Positions 8,762 to 18,898 of a DNA stretch of 64,000 bases are shown piece by piece. How positions within the stretch are numbered: the stretch's first letter is position 1; every line of letters begins with the position of its first letter. Source of the DNA: Falsiroseomonas stagni DSM 19981 (GTDB lineage Bacteria; Pseudomonadota; Alphaproteobacteria; Acetobacterales; Acetobacteraceae); contig NZ_FOSQ01000006.1 of NCBI RefSeq assembly GCF_900114315.1, positions 1 to 64,000 on the forward strand, given 5' to 3'. The position numbers were made by a program, and so were the translations under genes. Under the pieces are notes generated by a model, which searched no databases, had not been told where the DNA came from, and was given only the letters and a program-made list of their open reading frames with translations.

Positions 8762-8798
8762 GTCGCGGCAGTGCCGCGACCCCCCGCAAGCGCGGGGG
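8762..8798 (-). promoter_or_regulatory. Two tandem hairpins between receptor and permease genes
   Basis: Two perfect stem-loops lie back to back: GTCGCGGC-AGT-GCCGCGAC (8762-8780, 8-bp stem) and CCCCCGC-AAGC-GCGGGGG (8781-8798, 7-bp stem). They sit in the 151-bp gap after the receptor gene within the operon. There is no T-run. Such structures usually stabilise the receptor mRNA 3' end or cut read-through, so that receptor is made in excess over permease. That role is inferred. Confidence 0.65.
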
Positions 8799-8834
8799 AG
8801 GGAGCCGTGGCGTGGGCGATGAGGGTGCGGCCGA

Positions 8835-10397
8835 TCACCGGATGCGGGTCGCTTCGGTGATGAGCGGGCCGAGGGACATGCTGCCCTTCAGCTCATAGCC
8901 GTAGTCGACATTGTCGCGGCGGGCGAAGACCAGCAGGGTTTCCAGCAGCGGCACGCCGCAGACATTCTCCAGCAGGATCTTCTGCGCTTCCGCCCAGAGG
9001 CGGTTCTGTTCCTCCGGGTTGGTGGAGACGCGGGCGGCATCGATCTGGCTGTCGGCCTGGTCGCAATGGGAGAAGTTCGTCACCGCCGTCGGCGTCTGCA
9101 CGCGCGAACGGCCGTGGTAGAACTGCGTCAGGTAGATGTCCGCCACCGGGAAGCGCGCCGCGGAGTAGTAGACCAGCGGCGAAAGGTCCTGCCGGATCTG
9201 CTGGTGCCAGGTCGCGTGTTCCACCACCTGCAGATCGAGCGTGATGCCGGACCGGCGCAGCTGCTGCTGCAGCACCTGCATCATCGTCAGCATTTCCGGC
9301 AGCTGCGTGTGGATGACGCGGATGGTCAGGCCGTTGGGGTGGCCGGCCTCCGCCAGCAGGGCGCGGGCGCGGGCGCTGTCGAAGGGCAGCAGCGGCGTGG
9401 CGTTGGAGAAGCCGAGATAGCCGCGCGGCACCAGGCTCTGCCCTTCCCGCGTCACGTCCTGGCCGCGGAAGCGGACCAGTTCCTGGCGGTTCACGGCATG
9501 GGCGAGGGCACGGCGGATGCGGATGTCGTTGAAGGGGGGCTGGCGGGTGTTGAGGTTGAGGATTGCCAGCTCACCGGGTTCGAAGACATCGACCACGGTG
9601 TTGGGCAGCGCGCGCGTGCGGTTCAGCCAGGTCTGGTCCGCGCGGCCGTAATTCACGTCCAGCTCCCGGTTCTGGTAGGCCAGGTCGCGGGAGGCGTCGG
9701 AGGGGATGAAGCGGTAGGAGATGCGGCCGAGCTGGGGCGCGCCACGGAAATACTGCTGGTGCGCGACGAGTTCGGCGGATTGGTTCGGCGTGACGCGATC
9801 CAGCGCGAAGGGGCCGGTGCCGATCGGGTTGCGGGCGAAGGCGTCGCCGCGTTCCTGCACCGCGCGGCGGCTGACGATGTAGCCGCCGGAATAATTGGTC
9901 AGGATGCCGAGCATGCTCGGAACATTCTCCCGCAGCGTGATGCGGACGGTGTGGCTGTCCACCGCCTCCACATTCTGGAAGGCGCGATAATCCGCGGCGA
10001 AGGCGGAGGAGGCGGCCGTGCCGGATTTCCGCAGGCTGAAGACCACGTCTTCCGCCGTCAGTTCCCCGAAGCCGCCATGGAACTGCACGCCACGGCGGAG
10101 GAAGAAGGTCCAGGTCTTGCCATCCGCGCTGCTTTCCCAGCGCTCCGCCAGGTCGGGCTCGATCTCCGCGGGGTTGATGGAGCCGGGCTTGAAGCGGACC
10201 AGGCCGTTGAACATCCAGGCCACGACCACGCGGTCGATGGTGGAGACGGCGAAATGCGGGTCGAGCCGCCCGACATCCTGCGCGGCCATGCCGACGCGGA
10301 GCGTCTGGCCTTGCGCCTGGGCCTCGTTCGGCACCGCGCCGACGGCCGCCGCCAGCGCCATGACGCTGCCGAGCAGCGCCGCCTTGAATCCTCGCAT
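8835..10397 (-). CDS. ABC transporter family-5 substrate-binding protein (opine/peptide-type)
   Basis: A 520-residue periplasmic receptor of the DppA/OppA family (SBP family 5). A signal peptide covers residues 1-29 (hydrophobic LLGSVMALAAAVGAV, cleavage near AQAQG). The family pattern GKTWTFFLRRGVQFHGGFGELTAEDVVFSL follows at about 90-120. ATG 10397 places the signal peptide correctly. It lies between the opine-oxidase-like genes and the permeases, so the imported compound is probably the oxidase substrate. The gap downstream carries two hairpins. Confidence 0.92.
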   Translation of the reverse strand: MRGFKAALLGSVMALAAAVGAVPNEAQAQGQTLRVGMAAQDVGRLDPHFAVSTIDRVVVAWMFNGLVRFKPGSINPAEIEPDLAERWESSADGKTWTFFLRRGVQFHGGFGELTAEDVVFSLRKSGTAASSAFAADYRAFQNVEAVDSHTVRITLRENVPSMLGILTNYSGGYIVSRRAVQERGDAFARNPIGTGPFALDRVTPNQSAELVAHQQYFRGAPQLGRISYRFIPSDASRDLAYQNRELDVNYGRADQTWLNRTRALPNTVVDVFEPGELAILNLNTRQPPFNDIRIRRALAHAVNRQELVRFRGQDVTREGQSLVPRGYLGFSNATPLLPFDSARARALLAEAGHPNGLTIRVIHTQLPEMLTMMQVLQQQLRRSGITLDLQVVEHATWHQQIRQDLSPLVYYSAARFPVADIYLTQFYHGRSRVQTPTAVTNFSHCDQADSQIDAARVSTNPEEQNRLWAEAQKILLENVCGVPLLETLLVFARRDNVDYGYELKGSMSLGPLITEATRIR

Positions 10398-10480
10398 TGC
10401 TTTCGCCTTCCCCGTCCCAGTCGATGGCCCCTTCGGGGCCGGTTCATTCAACCCGAGGCCCGATGACGGGCCGGGCTTTT

Positions 10481-11680
10481 TCAAGCAGCCGCATCCTGGA
10501 CCCTGAAGCGCCCGATGTCGAAGGCGTCCAGCGGCACGTCGGTGCGGCCATCCATCACCAGTTCCGACAGCACGGCGCCGATGCCGGGCCCGGTCTGGAA
10601 ACCTTCGCCGCAAAGGCCGAAGGCATGCAACAGGCCTGGTGTCGTGTGCGACGCGCCGATGACGGGAAATTTGTCGGGCATCTGGCCATCGGTGCCGGTC
10701 CAGGACCGGATGATCATCGCATCGCGCAGGCCGGGCAGCACGGCGATGGCGCGCTGCATGGCGCCGAAGCTCGCCTGCGGCGTGGGGCGGGTGCTGAGTG
10801 CATCCTCGTCGCCCTCCCCATGCCCGCCGCCGAAGATGACGTTGCCGCGTGGAATCTGGCGGAGGTAGAGATCGCCGCCGACGACGCCCAGGCTGTTGCG
10901 CAGGAAATAGGGCAGCGGCTCCGTCACCAGCATGTTGGGGTGCAGCGCCGCGATGGGCACGGCTTCCCCGAAGCTGGCGGCGACCTGGCCGCCCCAGAAG
11001 CCGGCGCAGTTCAGCAGCCAGGGGGCGCGGAAATCCTGGCCATTGGCGGTGACGTGAAACAGCGCGCCGTCATGCGCCATCGCCGTGACCGCGTGGTGTT
11101 CGCGGATGGAGGCACCGGCCGCCTTCGCCGCGCGCGCCAGGGCGGGGGCCAGCAGGCGGGGATTGGCGGTGCCATCCTCCTCCATCAGGCTGCCGGCGAT
11201 GACCGTGTCGCTGAAATAGGGGTGCAGGTCGCGGATGGCGTTGCGGCCGATCATGCGGGGGCGCAGGCCGTATTCCGCGGCGGTGGCGTTCCAGTCCAGC
11301 AGGGACTGCTCCTCGGCCTCCGTCCGCGCCAGCTTCAGGTGGCCGCAGGGGTCGAATTCGGCGTCGGTGTCGGTCAGTTCGGGGAGCCGCGCCCAGATGG
11401 CGCGGGACTTGATGGCCAGCGGGATGCCGGCGGGGTGGCGGCCCTGCTGGCGGACGCCGCCGTAATTCGATCCCGTGGCCTGGCTGCCGACCAGGCCACG
11501 TTCCAGCAGGATGACGGAGACGCCGCGGAGCGCCAGGTGAAGGGCGGCGGAGGTCCCTGCCCCGCCGCCCCCGATGATGATGACCTCTGTTTCGACACAG
11601 CGTATCCGGTCGGCCTCGACCGCCGCGGCAGAGCGCGGCGCCTTCGGCCAAGCGGATACGCTGGGGGCGTCCTGCTGCAT
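10481..11680 (-). CDS. FAD-dependent amine/amino-acid dehydrogenase (HcnC/opine oxidase B-like)
   Basis: A 399-residue flavoenzyme of the glycine oxidase/DadA/HcnC family. The FAD motif IIIGGGGAGTSAALHLALRG begins at about residue 34. The C-terminal part has the DKFPVIG and FGLCGEGFQTGPGIG segments typical of the subunit that oxidises the C-N bond. ATG 11680 was chosen; a start closer to the FAD motif is possible because the first 30 residues are unconserved. It follows the HcnB-like subunit gene by 5 bp. Together with that gene and the small 2Fe-2S subunit it resembles the heterotrimeric opine oxidase or hydrogen cyanide synthase. Confidence 0.85.
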   Translation of the reverse strand: MQQDAPSVSAWPKAPRSAAAVEADRIRCVETEVIIIGGGGAGTSAALHLALRGVSVILLERGLVGSQATGSNYGGVRQQGRHPAGIPLAIKSRAIWARLPELTDTDAEFDPCGHLKLARTEAEEQSLLDWNATAAEYGLRPRMIGRNAIRDLHPYFSDTVIAGSLMEEDGTANPRLLAPALARAAKAAGASIREHHAVTAMAHDGALFHVTANGQDFRAPWLLNCAGFWGGQVAASFGEAVPIAALHPNMLVTEPLPYFLRNSLGVVGGDLYLRQIPRGNVIFGGGHGEGDEDALSTRPTPQASFGAMQRAIAVLPGLRDAMIIRSWTGTDGQMPDKFPVIGASHTTPGLLHAFGLCGEGFQTGPGIGAVLSELVMDGRTDVPLDAFDIGRFRVQDAAA

Positions 11681-11685
11681 CCGAC

Positions 11686-13038
11686 CTACTGAACGGGTAT
11701 GGGTTTGACGGGCGGCTGGCCGCGCAGGCGGCCGACCTGATCGACCTTCACGCCCAGCGCATCGGCCAGGACCTCGGCAGCCGGCGGGCCGCAGAGGCGG
11801 CCCTGGCAGCGGCCCATGCCGACGCGGGAGAAGGCCTTGGCGCGGTTCATCTCCGGCGCATCCGCCGCGGCGGCGGCGCGGAGTTCGCCGGCGCTGATCA
11901 CCTCGCACCGGCAGACCGACACCTCATCCGCCATCTTCGCCGCCAACTTGGCGGGATAGGGGAAGGCGCGGTCCAGCGCGGCGCGGAAGCGGGCTTCGGT
12001 GCGCAGCCGCGTGTCCAGGTGGACCGTCAGCGCGGCGTCGCTGGGCAGGTGGTTGTCGGCCAGCAAAGCGAGGGCCGCGCGGGCGCCGGCGAGTTCAGCG
12101 ACCTCCGCGCCGCCGATCCCGGCGCCGTCACCGGCCAGGAAGAGGCCGGGCACGGCCGTGCGGCCGGCGGAATCGCGGCGGGGCACCCAGTTCTGCTGCT
12201 TCGTGTCGTAGTCGAAGGGCACGCCGGCCAGGTCGGCCAGCTGGCTTTCGGGCTTCAGGCCCCAGCCCAGCGCCACGGCATCGCAGGGGGTGACATGTTC
12301 CTTCCAGCCGGTGTCGCGCCAGCGCACGGCGGTGACGGCGCTGTCGCCCTCGATCGCGATGGGGGTCGCATCCTCGACGTATTGGACGCCGGACAGGCGC
12401 AGGCGGAAATCCATCATCACGCCGCGCAGGAAGGTGGGCGTGTTCCAGAGCAGGCCGGAGGTTTCCCAGAACTTCTGCAGGAAATGGGTGGTGTCCAGCA
12501 CCAGGGCAGGCTTCGCGCCGGCCTTGATGTATTGCAGCGCGGTCAGGATCAGCAGCGGGCCGCTGCCGATGAGGACGGGCGACACGCCGATCCCCACGCC
12601 CTGGGATTTGAGGGCCACCTGCGCGCCGCCCAGCGTGGTGACGCCGGGCATGGTCCAGCCGGGAAAGGGCACCACGCGGTCCACCGCGCCGGTGCAGAGG
12701 ATGAGGGCGTCGTAGCTGACCTCCCCCTGTTCGCTGCCGCCGGTCAGGGTCTGGAGGGTGCGGGTTTCCGGGCGGATGTTCCAGACCAGCGTGTCCGGGC
12801 GCCAATCCGTGCGCGGCTTCATCGCATCGAGCGTCGCGTGGAGGCGCTTCGCGCGGCCCGCATCCGCCCCGTAGAGGGCGGCGGCATCCCGCGTGAAGCC
12901 GGCGGGGGGCCGCTGGGTGACGCGGCCGCCGCCATCCGGCGCCTCGTCGATCCAGATCGGGCGGAGGCCCGACCGGACAAGCTGTTCAACCGCACGGATG
13001 CCAGCGGGGCCGGCACCAACCACCACCACAGTCTTCAT
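11686..13038 (-). CDS. FAD/NAD-type oxidoreductase subunit with BFD-like 2Fe-2S domain (HcnB/opine oxidase A-like)
   Basis: A 450-residue subunit. An N-terminal nucleotide-binding motif VVVGAGPAG (residues 4-12) begins a pyridine-nucleotide-disulfide-oxidoreductase fold, with a second FLAGDGAGIGGAEVAELAG motif near residue 300. The C-terminus holds a BFD-like cluster site (VCRCE and GRCQGRLCG). This architecture is that of opine oxidase subunit A and HcnB. The ATG at 13038 overlaps the stop of the small ferredoxin-like gene (ATGA). In the family the electrons leave to the respiratory chain rather than oxygen. Confidence 0.87.
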   Translation of the reverse strand: MKTVVVVGAGPAGIRAVEQLVRSGLRPIWIDEAPDGGGRVTQRPPAGFTRDAAALYGADAGRAKRLHATLDAMKPRTDWRPDTLVWNIRPETRTLQTLTGGSEQGEVSYDALILCTGAVDRVVPFPGWTMPGVTTLGGAQVALKSQGVGIGVSPVLIGSGPLLILTALQYIKAGAKPALVLDTTHFLQKFWETSGLLWNTPTFLRGVMMDFRLRLSGVQYVEDATPIAIEGDSAVTAVRWRDTGWKEHVTPCDAVALGWGLKPESQLADLAGVPFDYDTKQQNWVPRRDSAGRTAVPGLFLAGDGAGIGGAEVAELAGARAALALLADNHLPSDAALTVHLDTRLRTEARFRAALDRAFPYPAKLAAKMADEVSVCRCEVISAGELRAAAAADAPEMNRAKAFSRVGMGRCQGRLCGPPAAEVLADALGVKVDQVGRLRGQPPVKPIPVQ

Positions 13039-13310
13039 CGACGGATCACCTTCATTCCAGGTTTCGCCAATGTGGTGCAGGCGCGGCGGATTCCAGAGCC
13101 CTCCACCAGAACCCAGCAATCCTGGCAGGCGCCCATCCAGCAGAAGCCGGCCCGGCCGCCATCCCCGAATTCGCTGGTCCGGACATAAGTGAGCCCGCCG
13201 GCGAGCATCGCTGTCAGCAGGGTATCCCCCTGTTTTCCAACGATTTCGAGCCCATCCACGGTGAAGGAAAGCGCGGGCCGGTCCTGGTCCACCAGGCGGG
13301 TGACGGTCAT
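13035..13310 (-). CDS. Small 2Fe-2S subunit (HcnA/opine oxidase C-like)
   Basis: A 91-residue plant-type [2Fe-2S] protein. The visible cluster ligands are in GFCWMGACQDCWVLVEG and the later RACTT. HcnA and the small opine-oxidase subunit have this size and pattern. Its stop overlaps the start of the HcnB-like gene. The ATG at 13310 also overlaps the last codons of the SDR gene, so this part of the operon is translationally coupled throughout. Confidence 0.85.
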   Translation of the reverse strand: MTVTRLVDQDRPALSFTVDGLEIVGKQGDTLLTAMLAGGLTYVRTSEFGDGGRAGFCWMGACQDCWVLVEGSGIRRACTTLAKPGMKVIRR

Positions 13311-13994
13311 GCCAGCGCCTCGAAACGGCAATTAACCTTAATCTCCCCGACAGTTGCGGAGTTCGGCAGGCGCAGCACCGTCTCCACCAGCACGGCCACA
13401 TCCTCCGGCCGGCTCATCGCTTCGCGGGGCCATTTGGCGCGGGCGGTCATGTCGGTGGCGACGAAGCCCGGGCAGATTGCGGTGGCGCGGATGCCGTGTT
13501 CCCAGCCGAGGCGCCGGACCTCCTGCGTCAGCGCCACCACGGCGAATTTGCTCATGGCGTAGCCGAGGTTCTCGTTGGCCACGCGCTTGCCGGAGAGGGA
13601 GGCGAGGTTGACCACCCTGCCCTGCCCGCCGGCCACCAGATGCGGCCAGGCGGCGCGGATCAGGCGCATGGGGCCCTTCACATTCACGCGCCATTGCTGG
13701 TCGATGGGGGTCTCATCCTCATCCAGCAGGCGGCCCATGGGGTTGATGCCGGCGGCGTTCACCACGGCGTCGATCCGGCCGAAGCGGGCCATGGTGGCGG
13801 CCACCCAGGCCTCCGAGGCGCCATCCTTCTCCGCATCCCAGGGGTGGAGCATCAGGTCGGGGCCGGCGGCGAGCTTCGAGGCGCTGCCGCGGATGCCGGC
13901 GGAGACGAGCCAGCCGGAGCCGTGCAGGCGGCGCAGGATCTCCCGCCCGATGCCGCGGGTGGCACCGGTGATCAGGACCACCCTCCCGACAGGA

Positions 13995-14002
<8 letters not shown>
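13307..14002 (-). CDS. Short-chain dehydrogenase/reductase
   Basis: A 231-residue classical SDR. The cofactor motif TGATRGIG is at residues 12-19, NAAG near 82-85, the catalytic Ser in NLASLSGK, and YAMSK (148-152) provides the catalytic Tyr and Lys. The chosen GTG at 14002 overlaps the upstream ATPase stop by 8 bases; no ATG lies close to the cofactor motif. It is embedded between the transporter ATPase and the dehydrogenase subunits, so it probably acts on a keto or hydroxy product of the same pathway. Confidence 0.85.
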
Positions 14003-14996
<994 letters not shown>

Positions 14997-15039
14997 CACG
15001 GCCACGTTGCGCCAGCGACGGGCCGGCTTCAAGCGGGGG

Positions 15040-16047
15040 CTACAGCGTGACGAAGCTTCCGTCCTTCGCACTGCGGAGAATGGCCTCGATCGTCCGCTGA
15101 GCGAAAAGGCCGGAGGCACCGCTGTTGCTGGGTGGACGTTTTTCCGCGATCGCCGCCAGGACCTCCGCGATCATGGAACGGTGGGGGCCGTGGTCGAAGG
15201 CCATGGGGTCCGCCCCGCCGCCGCCGGCCATGCCCCGGTCCAGGGTTTCGACGGGCTGGCCCTTGAGGTGGAGTTCCAGGCGCTCGGCGACCAGCACGGC
15301 GCTGCCGCTGGTGCCCGCGATCTCGATCCGTTCGGGGAAGCCGGGCTCCGCCACCGTCGTCGCGTCCAGCACGCCGATGGCGCCATTGGCGAAGTGGAGG
15401 GTGGCCGCCGCGATGTCCTCCGTATCGATGGACCGCAGCGGGCTGGTGACGGCGAGGGCCGCCAGGCGGTCCACGGGGCCGGCGAGGTGCAGCAGCAGAT
15501 CGAGCGTGTGGATGGACTGCGTGAGCAGCACGCCGCCGCCATCGCGCGCCTTCATTCCCCTTCCGGGTTGGGCGAAATAGGCGGCGTCCCGCCACCAGCG
15601 GATGGAGGCGGAGCAGGAGAGAAGCTTCCCCAATGCGCCGGAATCGATCACCTGCTTCAGGCGCAGCGAGGCCGGGCGGAAGCGGTGCTGGAACACCACC
15701 GCGAGCGTGATGCCGCCGGCGGCATCCAGCATCCGCTGGGCGCGTTCCGCGGTGATCTCCAGCGGCTTTTCAACCAGCACATGCCGCCCCGCGGCCGCGG
15801 CGGCCTGGATCAGCGGCAGGTGGGTGCCGGGGGGTGTCAGCACCAGCAGCAGGTCGCTGGCGGCGATGACGCCATCCAGCGTGTCGAAGACCGGCACCGA
15901 CCAGCGGGCGGCGAAGGCCGCGCGGCGATCGGCACTCGGGGAGAAGCCGCCGGCGATGCGGGCCTGGCCCGCCGCCTCCAGGTCCTTGAGCGCCAGCATG
16001 TGGGGCTGGGAGGCCATGCCGAGGCCGATGATGCCGATGCCGATCAT
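15040..16047 (-). CDS. Gfo/Idh/MocA-family oxidoreductase
   Basis: A 335-residue NAD(P)-dependent dehydrogenase. The N-terminal Rossmann motif [14 protein letters not shown] covers residues 3-16, and the family's EKPLE motif, with the catalytic Lys, sits near residue 95. The C-terminal alpha/beta domain contains [20 protein letters not shown]. Usual substrates are sugars, inositols or related polyols. The stop of the upstream enoyl-CoA hydratase gene overlaps its start (ATGA). Substrate unknown. Confidence 0.87.
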   Translation of the reverse strand: MIGIGIIGLGMASQPHMLALKDLEAAGQARIAGGFSPSADRRAAFAARWSVPVFDTLDGVIAASDLLLVLTPPGTHLPLIQAAAAAGRHVLVEKPLEITAERAQRMLDAAGGITLAVVFQHRFRPASLRLKQVIDSGALGKLLSCSASIRWWRDAAYFAQPGRGMKARDGGGVLLTQSIHTLDLLLHLAGPVDRLAALAVTSPLRSIDTEDIAAATLHFANGAIGVLDATTVAEPGFPERIEIAGTSGSAVLVAERLELHLKGQPVETLDRGMAGGGGADPMAFDHGPHRSMIAEVLAAIAEKRPPSNSGASGLFAQRTIEAILRSAKDGSFVTL

Positions 16048-16772
16048 GGGGCGGTCCCTTCACGCAATGCCGCGAGGCAGAGGACGTTGAGTTCGTTCTC
16101 ATAGGCGAGGCCGGCGGTGAGCGGGGCCTCGAAGGATTGGCGCACCGCGGCCTTCACGGCCTGGGTGGCGACGGGGGGGAAGGACGCGATCCTTTCGCAC
16201 AGCGCGCGGGCCGCGGCCGGCAGCGCATCCTCCGCGACGATCTGTTCGACCAGGCGCAGGCGCTGGGCTTCCTCCGCATCGATGGTGTCGCCGGTCAGCA
16301 GCAGGCGCAGGGCCTGGCCCTGGCCGATGAGGCGGGGGAGGAGCTGGCTCGCGCCGCCGCCGCCGACCCAGCCGCGCGTCACCTCCGGGAAGCCGATGCG
16401 GGTGGAGGGGGCGGCCAGGCGGATATCGGCGGCAAGTGCGAGTTCGAAGCCGCCGCCCAGCGCCCAGCCCTTCAGCGCGGCGATGACGGGCTTGCGGATG
16501 GAGCGCACGGCGCCGGGATAGTCCGGGCGGTGGCGGAAATCCCAGGCGGTCGGAAACGCCTCGATCGCCTTGAGGTCCATGCCGGCGCAGAAGGCGCGGG
16601 GGCCGGCACCTTCCAGCAGCACGGCGCGAATCGTGTCATCGGCGTTGATCGTGTGGGCATGGGCGGCCAACTGGTCGGCCATCGCGTTGGTGATGGCGTT
16701 GTGCTTGGCGGGGCGGTCGAGCGTCAGCAGCGCGACGGCGCCATCCCTGGCCAGCGTGACCTGCCCGTCCAT
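16044..16772 (-). CDS. Enoyl-CoA hydratase/isomerase family protein
   Basis: A 242-residue crotonase-fold protein. Oxyanion-hole segments are RAFCAGMDLK and GWALGGGFELALAAD. The glutamate-containing region FPEVTRGWVGGGG follows. It starts at ATG 16772, and 64 bases separate it from the divergent CoA-transferase gene, so both probably share a control region. It appears to be the first gene of the long minus-strand operon. It could also cooperate with the CoA-transferase and MaoC hydratase on the other strand. Confidence 0.87.
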   Translation of the reverse strand: MDGQVTLARDGAVALLTLDRPAKHNAITNAMADQLAAHAHTINADDTIRAVLLEGAGPRAFCAGMDLKAIEAFPTAWDFRHRPDYPGAVRSIRKPVIAALKGWALGGGFELALAADIRLAAPSTRIGFPEVTRGWVGGGGASQLLPRLIGQGQALRLLLTGDTIDAEEAQRLRLVEQIVAEDALPAAARALCERIASFPPVATQAVKAAVRQSFEAPLTAGLAYENELNVLCLAALREGTAP

Positions 16773-16836
16773 GCGTTTCCATCCCCGTTGGTTGGGGGAT
16801 AGGGTAGCCGCAAATGAACCGGAGGGAATGGGCGGG

Positions 16837-18375
16837 ATGCGCAGGGTCTCGGCCGCGCAGGCGGCTTCGCTGGTGCGGGATGGCGACACGCTGCTGATCG
16901 GCGGGTCGGGCGGCGGCCATGCGGTGCCGGATGCGCTGCTGGCGGCACTCGGGCAGCGCTTCCGGGATGAGGCATCGCCGCGCGGGATCACGGCGCTGCA
17001 TCCCGTGGGGGTGGGCGATGGCGGCCATCGGGGCATGGGGCATCTGGCGCAGAAGGGGCTGCTGCGGCGCAACATCGCGGGCAGCTTCGTCAACAGCCCG
17101 CCCGTGGGGCGCATGGCCCTGGACAACGAGATCGAGGCCTGGTCCCTGCCGCAGGGCGCACTCTCCCAGTTGATGCGGGAGATGGCGGCGGGGCGGATGG
17201 GGCTGTTCACGAAGACCGGGCTGCACACCTTCGTCGATCCGCGCCTGCAGGGCGGACGGCAGAGCGCCTGCGCCCGGGAAGACCTGGTGACGCTGGAGAT
17301 CGTGCGGGGCGAGGAGATGCTGTTCTTCAAGCCCTATCACATCGACATCGCCTTCCTGCGCGGCACCACGGCGGATGAGGATGGCAACGTCTCCATGGAG
17401 CAGGAGGCGGTGACGCTGGAGATGCTGAGCGAGGCGCAGGCGACGAAGCGCTGCGGCGGTATCGTGGTGGTGCAGGTGAAGCGGATGGCGGCGCGGGGCA
17501 CGCTGCACCCGAAGATGGTGAAGATCCCCGGCATCCTGGTGGATCTGGTGGTGGTGGAGCCCGCGCAGGAACAGACCTTCCTGGTGCCCTATTCCACCGC
17601 CTATTCGGGCGAACTCCGCATCCCGCTCGACGACATTCCCGTGCTGAAGCAGGACGCCCGGAAAGTGGTGGCCCGGCGCGGGGCGCTGGAATTGTTCCCC
17701 CGCGCCATCTGCAACCTCGGCTCCGGCATCTTCACCGGCATCGCCAATGTGGCGGCGGAGGAAGGGTGCCTGGACGCCATCTGCCTGACCAACGAGCAGG
17801 GCAATGTCGGCGGCGCGCCGGCGAGCGGGGGGGATGCCGGGGCGGCGATGAACCCGGATGCGCAGCTCGACCAGCCCTACCAGTTCGACTTCTACGATGG
17901 CGGGGGGCTCGATCTGGCCTTCCTGTCCTTCGCGGAATTCGACGCGGCGGGGAATGTCAACGTCTCCCGCTTCGGGGACAAGCTGATCGGGCCGGGCGGC
18001 TTCATCAACATCAGCCAGAACGCCAAGCGCGTGGTGTTCGGTGGCACGCTGACGGCCGGGGGGAAACCCAAGGCGGTGGCGCAGGTGGAACAGATCACCT
18101 TCTCCGGCGCCTATGCCCGCAGCCGGGGGCAGCCGGTGCTCTATGTGACGGAGGCGGCGGTGTTCCGGCTGGGCGATTCGGGGCCGGAACTGGTGGAGAT
18201 CGCGCCGGGGCTGACCGTGGAGGCGGTGGCCGGGCGGATGGGCTTCCGGCCCGCGGTGGCGGCCGATCTGCGGGCGATGGATGCGCGGCTGTTCGACCCG
18301 GCGCGGATGGGGCTGGCGGCAGAGATCGCGGGCAAGGCCGGCAAGCCCGCCAATCCCCGGCTGGCGGCGCTGTGA
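16837..18375 (+). CDS. Family I acyl-CoA transferase (YdiF/propionate CoA-transferase-like)
   Basis: A 512-residue CoA-transferase with fused alpha and beta halves. The N-terminal half contains DTLLIGGSGGGHAVPDALL and FFKPYHIDIAFLRGTTAD. The C-terminal half contains AICNLGSGIFTGIANVAAEEG and the catalytic-Glu-like LTNEQGNVGG. ATG 16837 was chosen because GGAGGG at 16821-16826 is well spaced from it; ATG 16828 is in frame but too close to that site. It activates short-chain acids by moving CoA from a donor. It is coupled to the MaoC gene by GTGA. Confidence 0.88.
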   Translation: MRRVSAAQAASLVRDGDTLLIGGSGGGHAVPDALLAALGQRFRDEASPRGITALHPVGVGDGGHRGMGHLAQKGLLRRNIAGSFVNSPPVGRMALDNEIEAWSLPQGALSQLMREMAAGRMGLFTKTGLHTFVDPRLQGGRQSACAREDLVTLEIVRGEEMLFFKPYHIDIAFLRGTTADEDGNVSMEQEAVTLEMLSEAQATKRCGGIVVVQVKRMAARGTLHPKMVKIPGILVDLVVVEPAQEQTFLVPYSTAYSGELRIPLDDIPVLKQDARKVVARRGALELFPRAICNLGSGIFTGIANVAAEEGCLDAICLTNEQGNVGGAPASGGDAGAAMNPDAQLDQPYQFDFYDGGGLDLAFLSFAEFDAAGNVNVSRFGDKLIGPGGFINISQNAKRVVFGGTLTAGGKPKAVAQVEQITFSGAYARSRGQPVLYVTEAAVFRLGDSGPELVEIAPGLTVEAVAGRMGFRPAVAADLRAMDARLFDPARMGLAAEIAGKAGKPANPRLAAL

Positions 18376-18809
18376 AGCTCGGCATCGAGCCGGGGGCGGA
18401 GGAGCGTTTCAGCAAGACGGTGACGGAGCGCGACCTGCTGCTGACGGCGGAGATCACCGGGGACCATGACCCGCTGCATGTGGACGAGGCCTATGCCGCC
18501 CGCACCGCCTATGGACAGCGGATCGCCCATGGGGCGCTGGTGCTGGGGCTGCTGTCCTCCACCGCGTCCCGCATCGCGCAGCGCGCCATCGCGGCGGGGG
18601 CGGAGGGGGTGCCGGTCTCGATCGGCTATGACCGCGTGCGATTCCTGGCGCCGGTCTTCGTGGGCGATACGCTGACCGCGCATTACATCGTGGAGAGCAC
18701 GGACAGCACCAGGGGGCGGAGCGAAGCGGCCTGCGAGGTCGTGAAGGCCGATGGAACACGCTGCCTGGTGGCGCGGCACATCCTCAAATGGGTGGCGGAA
18801 TCCCGGTAA
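18372..18809 (+). CDS. MaoC-like (R)-specific enoyl-CoA hydratase
   Basis: A 145-residue hot-dog-fold hydratase. The catalytic Asp/His motif is in ITGDHDPLHVDEAYA, followed by IAHGALVLGLLSS and a VRFLAPVFVGDTL segment. The GTG start overlaps the CoA-transferase stop (GTGA). It hydrates or dehydrates acyl-CoA made by the transferase. A second MaoC-like gene lies at 56509. Confidence 0.87.
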   Translation: MKLGIEPGAEERFSKTVTERDLLLTAEITGDHDPLHVDEAYAARTAYGQRIAHGALVLGLLSSTASRIAQRAIAAGAEGVPVSIGYDRVRFLAPVFVGDTLTAHYIVESTDSTRGRSEAACEVVKADGTRCLVARHILKWVAESR

Positions 18810-18898
18810 CTAGGCGGTTCCCAAGCGGGGCGGGACCGCGCTAGCCTCTCCGCCGGAGCCGGGCGCATGACCCGGCCGCACCAATGGGGAGAAAGTTC

